This document shows, in pieces, positions 11,585-21,614 of a stretch of DNA of 64,000 bases. The translations under genes were made by a program, and so were the position numbers. Origin of the DNA: Acidobacteriota bacterium. GTDB taxonomy: Bacteria; Acidobacteriota; Terriglobia; Terriglobales; Acidobacteriaceae. Each line of letters opens with the position of its first letter. Positions within the stretch are counted from its first letter, which is position 1. The notes under the pieces are model-generated. The model was not told the origin of the DNA. It saw only the letters and a list, made by a program, of their open reading frames with translations, and ran no database searches. Location: positions 1-64,000 of the forward strand of contig JAKAJO010000134.1 of assembly GCA_021813745.1 (NCBI GenBank). Reading direction: 5' to 3'.

Positions 11585-12753
11585 TGGGTCACCGGATTCT
11601 GTACAGGTGAAGCTTTGCACCCGGCAAGGAGTACAGCCAGGCAGATCCAACAGAACACAGAGAGCATGATAAACCCGATCAGAAAACTCCCAGTCCGCTC
11701 CTGTACGAATCCAAGGATCAGTGGCGGGAAAAATCCACCCAGTCCGCCCGCTGCACCTACGAGACCCGTAACACTGCCAACCGACTGCGGAAAATACGCC
11801 GGAACCATCTTGAAGACTGCGCCGTTGCCAAGCCCGATGGCTGCAGCAGCTCCCAGGGCGCCAATGGTAAAGGTGATCATGAGTGGACAGGCCATGAAGA
11901 TGGCCATAATGGCGGTGAATGGGAAGACCCACTTCAAAATCCTGGGTCCACCGACTCTGTCGGCGAGAATTCCGCCGATGGGACGTAGCGCAGTTGCGAT
12001 AATGACAAAGCCCGCGGTCCTGAAGCCAGCATTCTGTGGTGATAGGTTGAACATATCGGTGAGGAAGATGGGCAAATAGATCGCCATTGCGACGAAGCCA
12101 CCAAATGTTAGGAAGTAGTAGAGACTAAGAATCCAACTGCGACGGTCCTTGAGTGGCCGGATGGTTTCCTTCATCGACTTCGCGGGGCGACGGCTGGGGG
12201 CATCCTTCGCAATCATTGCGAAAATGGCGAGCCAAACAGCCAGAATGATGCCGAACATCCAAAAGCCCCAGCGGAAGCCAAGAGCTGCGGCAATCAATGG
12301 AGCACCGAATGCGGCCAGAGATTGGCCAACATTTCCGGCTCCGTAGACACCGAGAGCGAAGCCCTGCTTGTCCGGTGGATACCATCCACTGACGAAGCCG
12401 ACGCCGACCGAAAAGCTCGCTAGGCCGATTCCAATTAAAAATCCGTAGGCAAGCAAATGAACATAATCCTGCACGTCGCCCATGAGGAATGAAGGAAGAA
12501 GCAGAAGCGTCATCAAAGCCATGAACACCCTGCGTCCCCCCAAGCGATCTGTTAGCACTCCGAGAGGGATTCGACCAATGCTGCCGAGCAAGACTGGAAC
12601 GGCTACCGCGAAACTCTTTTGGGCAGGGGAGAGATGCATCTGCGAGCTCAGGATCGGCATCATGGCCGACAATGACCCAAACACTGCAAAGCACAGAGAA
12701 AATGCACCAGTGCCGAGCGTAAGTTGCATTCTGGCGGACGAGGATGAAGTCAT
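11581..12753 (-). CDS. narK: Nitrate/nitrite MFS transporter (NarK/NasA family)
   Basis: 12-[27 protein letters not shown] and [16 protein letters not shown] nitrate-signature-like glycine-rich helices. Confidence 0.85.
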   Translation of the reverse strand: MTSSSSARMQLTLGTGAFSLCFAVFGSLSAMMPILSSQMHLSPAQKSFAVAVPVLLGSIGRIPLGVLTDRLGGRRVFMALMTLLLLPSFLMGDVQDYVHLLAYGFLIGIGLASFSVGVGFVSGWYPPDKQGFALGVYGAGNVGQSLAAFGAPLIAAALGFRWGFWMFGIILAVWLAIFAMIAKDAPSRRPAKSMKETIRPLKDRRSWILSLYYFLTFGGFVAMAIYLPIFLTDMFNLSPQNAGFRTAGFVIIATALRPIGGILADRVGGPRILKWVFPFTAIMAIFMACPLMITFTIGALGAAAAIGLGNGAVFKMVPAYFPQSVGSVTGLVGAAGGLGGFFPPLILGFVQERTGSFLIGFIMLSVFCWICLAVLLAGCKASPVQNPVTQ

Positions 12754-12780
12754 TCGGTGATTCCCTCTTCGATTCTGACT

Positions 12781-12829
12781 GCAAATCTAGGATTTGCGAT
12801 CGATCTCGATCCCGCAGTGACTTAAGTCA
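12781..12829. promoter_or_regulatory. Two palindromes in the narK/fmdE-like divergent promoter
   Basis: GCAAATC-tag-GATTTGC (12781-12797) and perfect TGACTTAAGTCA (12818-12829). Confidence 0.5.
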
Positions 12830-12927
12830 TTCTAGTGGATATGCTTCTGAAACACTGAAAGAATGTGGCGCGCGCTCGTTTGGTACGGCATGCATCCCGT
12901 ACCATGTGGAGAGAGGCTTCCGTCCCA

Positions 12928-13521
12928 ATGTCAGATCCAGCGCCATTCCCAAATCATATCGCGACGATGCATAAGCATCTGTGCCCGCGTCAGGTTTTGG
13001 GAGTGCGCATGGGCCAGTACGCCGGCAACTTGCTGTGTCTGGAGTTACCGCAGCAGGATAAGCGGCTCTACACGTTCGTCGAAACAGATGGCTGCTTTGT
13101 CGACGGCGTTACCGTAGCGACCGGCTGTTCTGTTGGACATCGCACGTTGCGAGTGATGGATCTCGGCAAGGTAGCCGCCACATTTGTTGATACGCAAACT
13201 GGGAAGGCAGTTCGTATCTGGCCCCATGCGCAATGCCGGGCACGTGCAGAACGCTACGCGCCGGCTGCACCAAATCGCTGGCGTGCGCAGCTGGAAGCCT
13301 ATCAGGTCATGCCGGCAGAGGAGCTCCTTTCAACATGCCATGTTGAATTGCTGATTGACTTGAAGGCACTCATTGCCATGCCGGGAGGACGGGTCAACTG
13401 CAGCAAGTGCGGAGAAGAAGTCCTCAATCAGCGCGAGGTGATTCGCGATGGTCATCTGCTTTGTCTAGATTGCGCAGGGAGTGGCTATGTGCGACGTACT
13501 GATGCAGGTCAGGCAATGTGA
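12928..13521 (+). CDS. FmdE-family protein with C-terminal zinc finger
   Basis: FVETDGCFVDGVTVATGCSVGHRTLRVMDLGKVAATFVD (FmdE signature) and CSKCGEEV...CLDC. Confidence 0.85.
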   Translation: MSDPAPFPNHIATMHKHLCPRQVLGVRMGQYAGNLLCLELPQQDKRLYTFVETDGCFVDGVTVATGCSVGHRTLRVMDLGKVAATFVDTQTGKAVRIWPHAQCRARAERYAPAAPNRWRAQLEAYQVMPAEELLSTCHVELLIDLKALIAMPGGRVNCSKCGEEVLNQREVIRDGHLLCLDCAGSGYVRRTDAGQAM

Positions 13522-14138
13522 CGACACGAACCGTACGGGCATCCTATTGATACGGCCCACCATGGGCAGCCTGAAGCGTCGTGGTCATGCAGTCGAAGAT
13601 ACCGCCAATTCTGCTGGCCCACTTTGATGAGACGGCCGGCATTGCGCCATTTGAAAAGAACGTGCGCAACTGCCCGTCGCGCCAGAAATGGTCATGGCGC
13701 GGCGGAGGAAGAGCAAAAGTACGAAGACGCCGCTGCCGCCAACATTGATCAACATGGCAAACGACTTGGTCAGATGATCCAAAGGTTGGCTTCGCAAGGG
13801 GCGTAGTGGACCTGTCTGAGTTCGGCAATGTCACCAGACAGGAAAAGCGAATGCCAAGAGCTCTTCCAAAGCGCCGATCGTGTGCCGATGAACTGGACTC
13901 AACAAGCCAAGACTCATCACTTACCGCCTTTCAGAGCTTCCTTCGTCCGCAAGGCATCAGTCAAAAACATGGCGCGAAGGGACTGTTCCAGCGGTTCGCC
14001 TCTTCGCGCTCGACCACCCCGAGCAGTGCGGAAGGATCGGAATCAGCCAACGTGCTGGTCGCTATGAAGCGTCTTGAAGATGTCGCTGCGTCAAGCGCCA
14101 TGAAGTGGAAGCAGGTTCAACTGCGCCGAAGATCTTGC

Positions 14139-15212
14139 CTACTTCTCAAGATGGCGATCAAAGAACCGGCTCATGATTGCGAACGCGTCCTTCGATTCCG
14201 GCACATCAGGGTTGTAGAAGAAGCCGTGAAAGAGACCGTCCCACATGTGCAACTCGGTTTCAACTCCCACGCCAGAAAGCTGAATGTCAGTATTGATCGC
14301 TCCGCTAAAGGCAAAGTCTCGATCCCCAGTGATCAGAAGTGTCGGAGGAAACTTGGCAAGGATTGATTTGGACGTTACCGGAGACACCATAGGATCGTTG
14401 GGATCCGCATCGCTGAGGTATCCGAGTTGCACGCCACGATGCCCGGAGTGTCCCGCAATCCGGGCTTCGCCAAGCGGAAGCGCGACAAACGATGCGTCGC
14501 CTCCAAATCGTCCGGCAGATGCGCAGTAGATGCCAATTGCGCCCGGGCGAGGCAGGCCATGCGTCTGAAACCACGCCACGGACATCGCCGTTAGCATTCC
14601 TCCTGCAGAGCATCCGTAGATGCCAATCGCGCCGGGCTTGTAGGTCTTCAGCAACTCGCGATAGACCGAAGCAACATCTTCGCTTGCTGCTGGAAATTTG
14701 TACGCAGGCCCTTCGCGGTAATCGATGCTTACCACTCGAATGTCCATCGTCGCGGCCACAGGAATCGACTCTAGTTCTGCGCAGCCGGGCCAGCAGCCGG
14801 AGAAACCTCCACCGTGCAGGTTGATGAGAATGCGCGTCTGATTCTGCTTTTGGATACCACTCTTAGGCCGATAGTCATAGACATGCACCCCACCAATCGC
14901 TTCATCCTTACGATCGACCGCAAAGAGCTCGTAATCGCGATGGAGCATCGGCTTCATGAATCGCGGTACGCCATTGTCCTGCTTCAGGATTTCCGGATCC
15001 TGCATCTCTCGCAGATGTTGAGCAACATAGGCCTTCGCTTCAGGACTCAAAAACTCGGATGGTGGCACGGCCTGAGCGGGCATCTGCACTGTACCGTCGT
15101 TATCAATCAATACCCGTGAGCTGGCAGAACCTTGTACCGCCTGACCGCAGAGCGACAGTGTTCCAAGCAGGAACGTGCTCAACACAAGATATCGGGATCC
15201 GCTGTGAGTCAT
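14139..15212 (-). CDS. Secreted alpha/beta hydrolase (HSL-type esterase/lipase)
   Basis: HGGGFSGCW oxyanion motif; GCSAGGML nucleophile elbow; signal peptide. Confidence 0.88.
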   Translation of the reverse strand: MTHSGSRYLVLSTFLLGTLSLCGQAVQGSASSRVLIDNDGTVQMPAQAVPPSEFLSPEAKAYVAQHLREMQDPEILKQDNGVPRFMKPMLHRDYELFAVDRKDEAIGGVHVYDYRPKSGIQKQNQTRILINLHGGGFSGCWPGCAELESIPVAATMDIRVVSIDYREGPAYKFPAASEDVASVYRELLKTYKPGAIGIYGCSAGGMLTAMSVAWFQTHGLPRPGAIGIYCASAGRFGGDASFVALPLGEARIAGHSGHRGVQLGYLSDADPNDPMVSPVTSKSILAKFPPTLLITGDRDFAFSGAINTDIQLSGVGVETELHMWDGLFHGFFYNPDVPESKDAFAIMSRFFDRHLEK

Positions 15213-15303
15213 CTACATCTCCTGAACAAGAGCCTTGCCTTCAGCCTTTCCCTAATCCTGCCGGACGCGCAGGATCAACATCATGACAACCCGGCTGTCA
15301 CGC

Positions 15304-18300
15304 TCAATGCCGTTCTCTAAAGTAGCGATTTGTGGATCCAGGCGTAGAGATGTTTCCCGTTACTGCCGCATCACCTGCATGTGCACGGCTCAAAGGTGAC
15401 ACCAGCGTGATGCCTGTACCAGATACCTGAGCGCCCGCCGCATGCGCATAAGTAAGTGGCGCGGCAACGGTGATTGTGCTGTCCCACGGCGTGACAAAGG
15501 CGACCTTGGCGTCTTCAGCGTCCTTACCACTGCCAATGCGAATGCTCTGACCATCACTGAAGCCCACCGTGCTGCCGAGATGCACAACCGTTGAGCCGGC
15601 CCCAACAGACGAAGTGACCGTCGTGGCGCCCGCCGTGCCAACCATTTCAATCACGGCATTTTCGAGATTGCTGCCTGCGTCAATACGAATCGTCTGACCG
15701 GGCCCAAATCCTTCCACGCTGGCGACCTTGATGTTGGTGGTACCTGCATCGGATGCGGCAGCAAGTGTGGTTGCGGGGGATGTAACGAAATCATCACAGT
15801 TGCTATCTGTGTCAAGACCATCAGGGAAACGCCCCGCGCTGGTATTGACCGAACTGGCATCGTGCCCGGATCTGAATCGGCTTTGCAGCCCAGGCGTCGT
15901 CACAAAACAGCCGCCCTTGCCCATGCCAGATGCTGCCTGGTAGCCCTCAGCAGCCCAGGGATCCACGAGTCCGCCGTAGTTCAGGCTGTCGACCACGAGT
16001 CCGGAAGCATCCCGCAGAATCATGCTGCCTTCCCGTACCGTGATGATGTGCCCAAAGAGCGGCGAATGGGTTACGAACTCAGGCCCCCCAAACCATTGAT
16101 CTGGCTCAGGCGTGCCTTGGTATCCCGCCTGTGTGTCGCTTGCATCCCGCACGACCGCGTTGATTGCATGATCCCGGGTCAGAGCACTTTCCAGCGTGAT
16201 GCCGGTTCCCAGCGCCTGAATCGGTTCGTTGCTCAAATGCGTGAATGCAGTTGCGGGCTCGAAGCTGATGCCGGTACCGCGATCACTGAAAGGAAGATTT
16301 GCCGCGTGGTTGAACTTGAGCGGCGCGGTCAATTCGAGCCCCGTACCAGGTTCCACAATCCCCTCGTCGCGGATGTGTGCGTTGCTGAGCGCAGGCGTGA
16401 ACTCGATCATCGCATTGCGTGAGCCTTCGCTGTGAATCGACGTAATCGTAACTGTCTGCCGGTTTGCGGGTGTGCCCAGAATGATTTTGTTTCCAGCCGA
16501 GAATCCGCGGGCGCTCCGTACCTTGATCTGAGTTGCTCCGGCCGGCACATCCGCAGCCAGGTTGGTTCGCTGTGCCTCCGTTCCAACGTGTGACACCTTC
16601 ACCGTCTCAATGCCGTGTCCAACACTATCGATGTCCAGCCGAATCATATCTCCGACGGAAATATCGGCAACGGAAGTCACGTTGATGTTCGTTGCGCCGG
16701 CCGCTGCGTCGGTCGCCAGATAGGCTTGGGTTCCTGGCTTTCCCACCGCGGTTACGGTCGCCACTTCGTACTTCTCCATGCTGTCCGGCACGGTCGGATA
16801 GGTTGCGCCGTAACCCAGGGCGATCTTCTCGCCAATCCTAAACCCGTCGGTGCTCATGACGGGCACGTTCGTCGCGCCTGAGGGAATCGTGATGACGGGT
16901 CCGTCGGGCAGTGGTTGCCACAGTGTTGTGTGATTGCTGGCGGCCGTCCCCACGGTCACGATCTTGCGGCTTTCTTCATGCGCACCGGAACCAACACGAA
17001 TCGTGTCGCCCGCATGCATTCCTGTCGTCTCTCGGACGTAAATTGTGCGACTGCCCGCATGGGCCGCCACCGCAAGTCCGGAGTTGGCGAGGCCAAACAG
17101 ATAAAAGCCATGCGCCTTCAGCTTGGTTTCTGAAGGGACCTGGATCGTTGAGAACGTGGCCTGCTGTGTCGGATGCACCGTCAGTGTCCAGTGCGATATG
17201 TCTACGGGTGACTCGCCGGCATTGTAGATCTCGATGAACGAGTCGGTCGCGTTGGTTGGAGGTCCCGAACTGATCCGAAACTCATTCAATTTGACCGGTT
17301 GTGCATTCCGTACCTTTTCAGCAAGGGTCTCAGTCTGTCTTTTGCCGCTTGCCTGGCTCGTCCACGAGGCCTTCCCGATGAGATCGCCATTCCAATTGAG
17401 CGATCCAGATGTGACTTTGAAGGTTGCGCTCACGCTCGCCCCAGATGCAATTGACCCGCTGAAGCTCTTTTCCTTCTCCGTAGTTCCCGCAACCTCGGCG
17501 GACCATCCATCCGGTACTTGCAGACTCAGCGTCACATCGGCCACCGCGACGCCGGTTGTATTCGTGAAAGTCACCGTCGTATCTTCAGACGTTCGAGGCT
17601 CAAAAGTTTGCAGGCCAGTCGAGTTCGTCGTCCCTGAAGACGCTGCCACGCTCACAGGAAGCACACCATAGCCTGCCGCCACGATATTCGCCTGAACCTT
17701 CTGGTCTGTGGCGTCAGTTGGGAACGTCCCAGCCGCCGTCATCGCGCCCTCATAGAAGGTCCCTTGAGATCCGTTGCTATTATCCCCGCCATTACCGAGG
17801 AGGATCGCTCCCTGTTTGCGCATCGGGTCATACGTCGCATTCACCCGCTGCCCGCTGAACATCACCTGTAAAGGCCCGTGTTGCGCGTCCCCTCCCATCG
17901 ATGTCCAGTGGTGCGGTTCCCCTTTGGCGATCGCGGTCACGAAGCGCCAGTCAATCTTCGGAAGGTCCGTGCAATGATTGGATCCATCGGGATTCACGCA
18001 TCCGACGAGGTTATTCTCCTGGTCGGTCATGATCCATGGCCCGGGAAGCGTGCCATGGTACCAATAAGGAGCGTCGCCATAATAGGTCGCTTCCATCGTT
18101 CCGTTATCGTCATCACGGCTGTCGATCTCCGCATTGCCGTAGTCGAAACAACAGCCGGAGTTGAAGTGCAGTCCGTTGATCACCCAGTACTGGCCCTCCG
18201 CCTGGTCATCCACGGCCGTACCCTTTGGGTCGTCATTGCGCAACCCCATCCCAGGCTCAATAAAGACTCCGTAAACCTTGTGGCCCATCACCGTCACCGG

Positions 18301-18771
18301 AGCCATATCTGCGACGGGTACGTTGTTGAATCCTCCGAGCGCGGGACCGCTAAAGCCTCCGCGAGGCGCCTGCGTCAAATCGTTGTGCCGATTCGATTGA
18401 TCGTAGATCTTCGTAATCCAGCAGACCGTGTTCGCACAAAAGGCGTCTTGCGCTGCGGCGTCTGCGTACCCGCCCGCATCCGGGGCCGGCGACGCCGTCG
18501 GTTGCACAACGCCAATCTTCAGGCTCTTCCCATCCGATTGCCGCACGATCTCGTACAGTGGGCCGTTATAAGAGGCGTATAGCGCGCGCGTCGTGCTGTG
18601 AGCTGCGACGCATGGGGCACCGGCTGCGGCATAAATATCGCATGGACCCTGCGGCCGAACCGGAGGGTGATCCTCGGCAGCACCAACGGGTCGCGCCATC
18701 AACAGCGTTGCACCTATCATCACCGCATAGGTAGAAGGCAATACCCATCCAGCCAGAAGTCTTTGTCTCAT
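15304..18771 (-). CDS. Secreted multidomain protein: GH54-like arabinofuranosidase catalytic domain, NEW3-like domain, lamin-tail domain and novel repeats
   Basis: N-terminal CDIYAAAGAPCVAAHSTTRALYASYNGPLYEIVRQSDG (AbfB-type catalytic start); LNEFRISSG...FIEIYNAGESPVDISHWTL (LTD). Confidence 0.82.
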   Translation of the reverse strand: MRQRLLAGWVLPSTYAVMIGATLLMARPVGAAEDHPPVRPQGPCDIYAAAGAPCVAAHSTTRALYASYNGPLYEIVRQSDGKSLKIGVVQPTASPAPDAGGYADAAAQDAFCANTVCWITKIYDQSNRHNDLTQAPRGGFSGPALGGFNNVPVADMAPVTVMGHKVYGVFIEPGMGLRNDDPKGTAVDDQAEGQYWVINGLHFNSGCCFDYGNAEIDSRDDDNGTMEATYYGDAPYWYHGTLPGPWIMTDQENNLVGCVNPDGSNHCTDLPKIDWRFVTAIAKGEPHHWTSMGGDAQHGPLQVMFSGQRVNATYDPMRKQGAILLGNGGDNSNGSQGTFYEGAMTAAGTFPTDATDQKVQANIVAAGYGVLPVSVAASSGTTNSTGLQTFEPRTSEDTTVTFTNTTGVAVADVTLSLQVPDGWSAEVAGTTEKEKSFSGSIASGASVSATFKVTSGSLNWNGDLIGKASWTSQASGKRQTETLAEKVRNAQPVKLNEFRISSGPPTNATDSFIEIYNAGESPVDISHWTLTVHPTQQATFSTIQVPSETKLKAHGFYLFGLANSGLAVAAHAGSRTIYVRETTGMHAGDTIRVGSGAHEESRKIVTVGTAASNHTTLWQPLPDGPVITIPSGATNVPVMSTDGFRIGEKIALGYGATYPTVPDSMEKYEVATVTAVGKPGTQAYLATDAAAGATNINVTSVADISVGDMIRLDIDSVGHGIETVKVSHVGTEAQRTNLAADVPAGATQIKVRSARGFSAGNKIILGTPANRQTVTITSIHSEGSRNAMIEFTPALSNAHIRDEGIVEPGTGLELTAPLKFNHAANLPFSDRGTGISFEPATAFTHLSNEPIQALGTGITLESALTRDHAINAVVRDASDTQAGYQGTPEPDQWFGGPEFVTHSPLFGHIITVREGSMILRDASGLVVDSLNYGGLVDPWAAEGYQAASGMGKGGCFVTTPGLQSRFRSGHDASSVNTSAGRFPDGLDTDSNCDDFVTSPATTLAAASDAGTTNIKVASVEGFGPGQTIRIDAGSNLENAVIEMVGTAGATTVTSSVGAGSTVVHLGSTVGFSDGQSIRIGSGKDAEDAKVAFVTPWDSTITVAAPLTYAHAAGAQVSGTGITLVSPLSRAHAGDAAVTGNISTPGSTNRYFRERH

Positions 18772-19529
18772 CTTGATCTTGTCCGCCTCGCCGTTTCGTT
18801 AACGGCCTCTTCAGGTCCCACCACTACGGAGCCTCTTCTCAACTTGCTTGCGCGGAAGCGATTGAAGCCCCTTCCGCCTTCATTCTTCGTGCCGTCAGAA
18901 GCCGCAGCCGGTGCATGCAGACCGCCCTCGCCGGTGGTTCACATGCCGTCCTAACTGGCGGCATCACAACGCCATTGCATCTCAAATCGAGCTTGCGCCG
19001 CGAAGGTCTTCAGAACGCTGCGATGCAGCTTGTACGCTCAGGACAAGAGGGTAAACGGTTTCGCGCAGGAAAGCTAGTCCTCTTGCGCCGCGGCCGGGAA
19101 GCAGACGAGCGGGATCGTGTCTGGCCTCAATGCAGTGCCCGCCTCCGCTCGGCTTGAGCCTCCATTCAAGCCTGACAGATGCAGCAAAAGTCCCAGCCTC
19201 ATCGCCTTAGAATCTGCAATCTTAGCCACGTGGCTCCCAGAAACTCTGCCGCCCTCTTTCCATCACCGCATTGCAACATCCCTTTGCAATGCGCCAGACG
19301 GCGCGACGAACTCAATGTAGAGGTAACACGAGCCGTCATCGGTAAGCGTATTCTGAAACGCCTTCATCTGAATCCGGCCATTCATGACCCGCCTCATTGG
19401 GTTGGCTTTTACCTGTCTTTCTTTGCGTAAAGCTTTGGCTGAATTGCCCGGAAAAGCACCAAACCGCAGGATTGCCTGAAACGCGCACAATACCCCTGCC
19501 AGGAATAGTTCATCTCCGCGCTGCCTTCC

Positions 19530-21614
19530 TCACTGCGTCGCGTATTCCCACTCGCGCGCGCCCAGTTCGAGCAAAGCCTCTCGGTCCTCTGCCAAAATCC
19601 ACCGCTCTGCGACGAGTCTGTCCACAGCCTCTGCATATCGGCCCATGTAGTCTTCACGGCCCGCATACCGCTCGGCAATCGACCTGCGCGGATCGCCTCT
19701 CGCAATGCGCTCTGCTGCTGTGCGTGCGAATGGAATGTACGAGAGCTCAAAGCTCACCCGCTGGTCCGGCGCGCCGATCGACGGATCGCGCAGGTTCCAG
19801 CTCGCATAGGTCGCCAGAGGAACCGTAATCTCCGGCAGCCGCACGCCGTCTCGCTCGTTGCCGTCTCCATCCACCTGTGGCACCAGGACCGGATAGGGCT
19901 TGCCCACTCTCGGCGGCTGAATGGTCAGAATGCCGCGCGTCCACTCTGACCCAAAGTCAAGTCGGTAAGCCTGATTCGCCTCTTGCGGCAGGTTCACGCC
20001 GGGAATCCTCGGAAACGCATAAGCGCTCAATGGGACTAGCGTGCCATCGGCAATCTTTGGATAGCTGCTGGGCGGCGGCGGCGTATTCTTGCGCACCCAT
20101 GCATCCATATTGGTGATCATCGCCCGCCAGAAAAAGCGCACTGGCAGAGGCGACTGTGGCTCCTGGCCCATCAATTCGCCCACACCCTTACGCGGCGGAA
20201 ACGGTCCCGAAAAGTGTTGCAACCCCGTGAAGTGGTAGATACGCACCGTGTCACTGATGCGCACGTCGCGCTTGCCGTCCGCACTGGTGTGAATTAGCGA
20301 CGCCACTCGACCCCAATACTCAAAGGAGGTGTTGGAGAAAAAGATCTTTGGTACCACGTGTTCGGCCATTGCCTGATCGAGCAGCCCGCCGATCTCGCCC
20401 GTTACCGGGTCGTGCTCCGGCAGGTCGGTGAAGGGAAAGATGTCCGTGGGATAAAAGACCGAAGAGGTCGGCTCCGCATCGCGCGAAGGCTGCGCAAACC
20501 GGTAGTTAAAGCTGCCGCGCCCCGCACCGGCCACATGCGCCAGTACGCCGTCCAGCGCCATCCTGCCCTGCTCGTCCGCGTTGAATCCCTCATAGAGAAA
20601 GTCGCGGAGAAAGCGCCCGTCCTGCGAGATACCCTCTCCGTAGACGCGCGCTGCAGGAGCCACTGCATTTGGCGCATGTTTCGCATAAGAGGCAAAGTCG
20701 CGCACTGCGGCAAAGCCCAGACCCGCGACCACCGGATCCGCCGCGACATACACATACTCATACAGCTTGCCCGGCCTGAATCCGCCTTCCAAATGAATGA
20801 AGCGATCGCTCGGCACAAGCTTCCCGTCCACGCTATGGGCAAACTGCCATTGCGCGCGCGGAATCACCGTGCGCTCGCCCTCGCGTGAGTCGCGCACCGT
20901 GAGCACATTGCGCGGGTCGTCCGCCGCGGCTACCGGATACTCCGTGCCGCCGATATGCCCGACGATCAAATGTCCCAGCGGAATCTCCGCCATCACCTGC
21001 GACGGCATCAGGTCGCCACGCACCAGACCGGTGATCGTCCTGCCGTGATCCTTCGCAATGGGTGCGGTAAGCGCCATCGCATTGGCTCCCGGCGCATCCC
21101 ACTGCCATCCGATCGACGCAATCGTGTACCCATTGCGCAGCAGCCATCCATCGCCCGCATCGTCCGCGAGGTTCCAGTCGCCGCCGTCCACCAGAGAGAT
21201 CAAACCGCTGTGGCCTCGGTTGGGGATCTCCAGCATCATGGTGCCGTTGCCCTTCTTCACATCTTTCGGCCGCACCACAATGACATTGGCAGAGAACGCA
21301 ACCTCGCCTTTCTGCAAATTGACCGCATGGTCCAGATCCACAATTCCCCGATTGTGCTCGTTGGCGATCGGAACGGAAAAATAGACGCGTCCCGTGATGC
21401 GCTCGTAGGCGCCCGCCGATCCAAACGTCTTGCCGTCAAGCACGTCTGTTCGGCTCTGCACCTCAACACGGACCACCCGCGCGGCAAGCGGAGCCGCGCA
21501 CAGCACCAGCACCAGAAGCACGCCCAACACCGCTCTCAACCCACGCAAGCGCCCGCCTCGATCCCCGAGCCCACCGCATCTCGTCTTGGATCTGCCCGCC
21601 CTTTTCATTTCCAT
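19530..21614 (-). CDS. Alpha/beta hydrolase domain-containing protein (PF20091-like)
   Basis: VQSRTDVLDGKTFGSAGAYERITGRVYFSVPIANEHNRGIVDLDHA signature; signal peptide. Confidence 0.8.
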   Translation of the reverse strand: MEMKRAGRSKTRCGGLGDRGGRLRGLRAVLGVLLVLVLCAAPLAARVVRVEVQSRTDVLDGKTFGSAGAYERITGRVYFSVPIANEHNRGIVDLDHAVNLQKGEVAFSANVIVVRPKDVKKGNGTMMLEIPNRGHSGLISLVDGGDWNLADDAGDGWLLRNGYTIASIGWQWDAPGANAMALTAPIAKDHGRTITGLVRGDLMPSQVMAEIPLGHLIVGHIGGTEYPVAAADDPRNVLTVRDSREGERTVIPRAQWQFAHSVDGKLVPSDRFIHLEGGFRPGKLYEYVYVAADPVVAGLGFAAVRDFASYAKHAPNAVAPAARVYGEGISQDGRFLRDFLYEGFNADEQGRMALDGVLAHVAGAGRGSFNYRFAQPSRDAEPTSSVFYPTDIFPFTDLPEHDPVTGEIGGLLDQAMAEHVVPKIFFSNTSFEYWGRVASLIHTSADGKRDVRISDTVRIYHFTGLQHFSGPFPPRKGVGELMGQEPQSPLPVRFFWRAMITNMDAWVRKNTPPPPSSYPKIADGTLVPLSAYAFPRIPGVNLPQEANQAYRLDFGSEWTRGILTIQPPRVGKPYPVLVPQVDGDGNERDGVRLPEITVPLATYASWNLRDPSIGAPDQRVSFELSYIPFARTAAERIARGDPRRSIAERYAGREDYMGRYAEAVDRLVAERWILAEDREALLELGAREWEYATQ

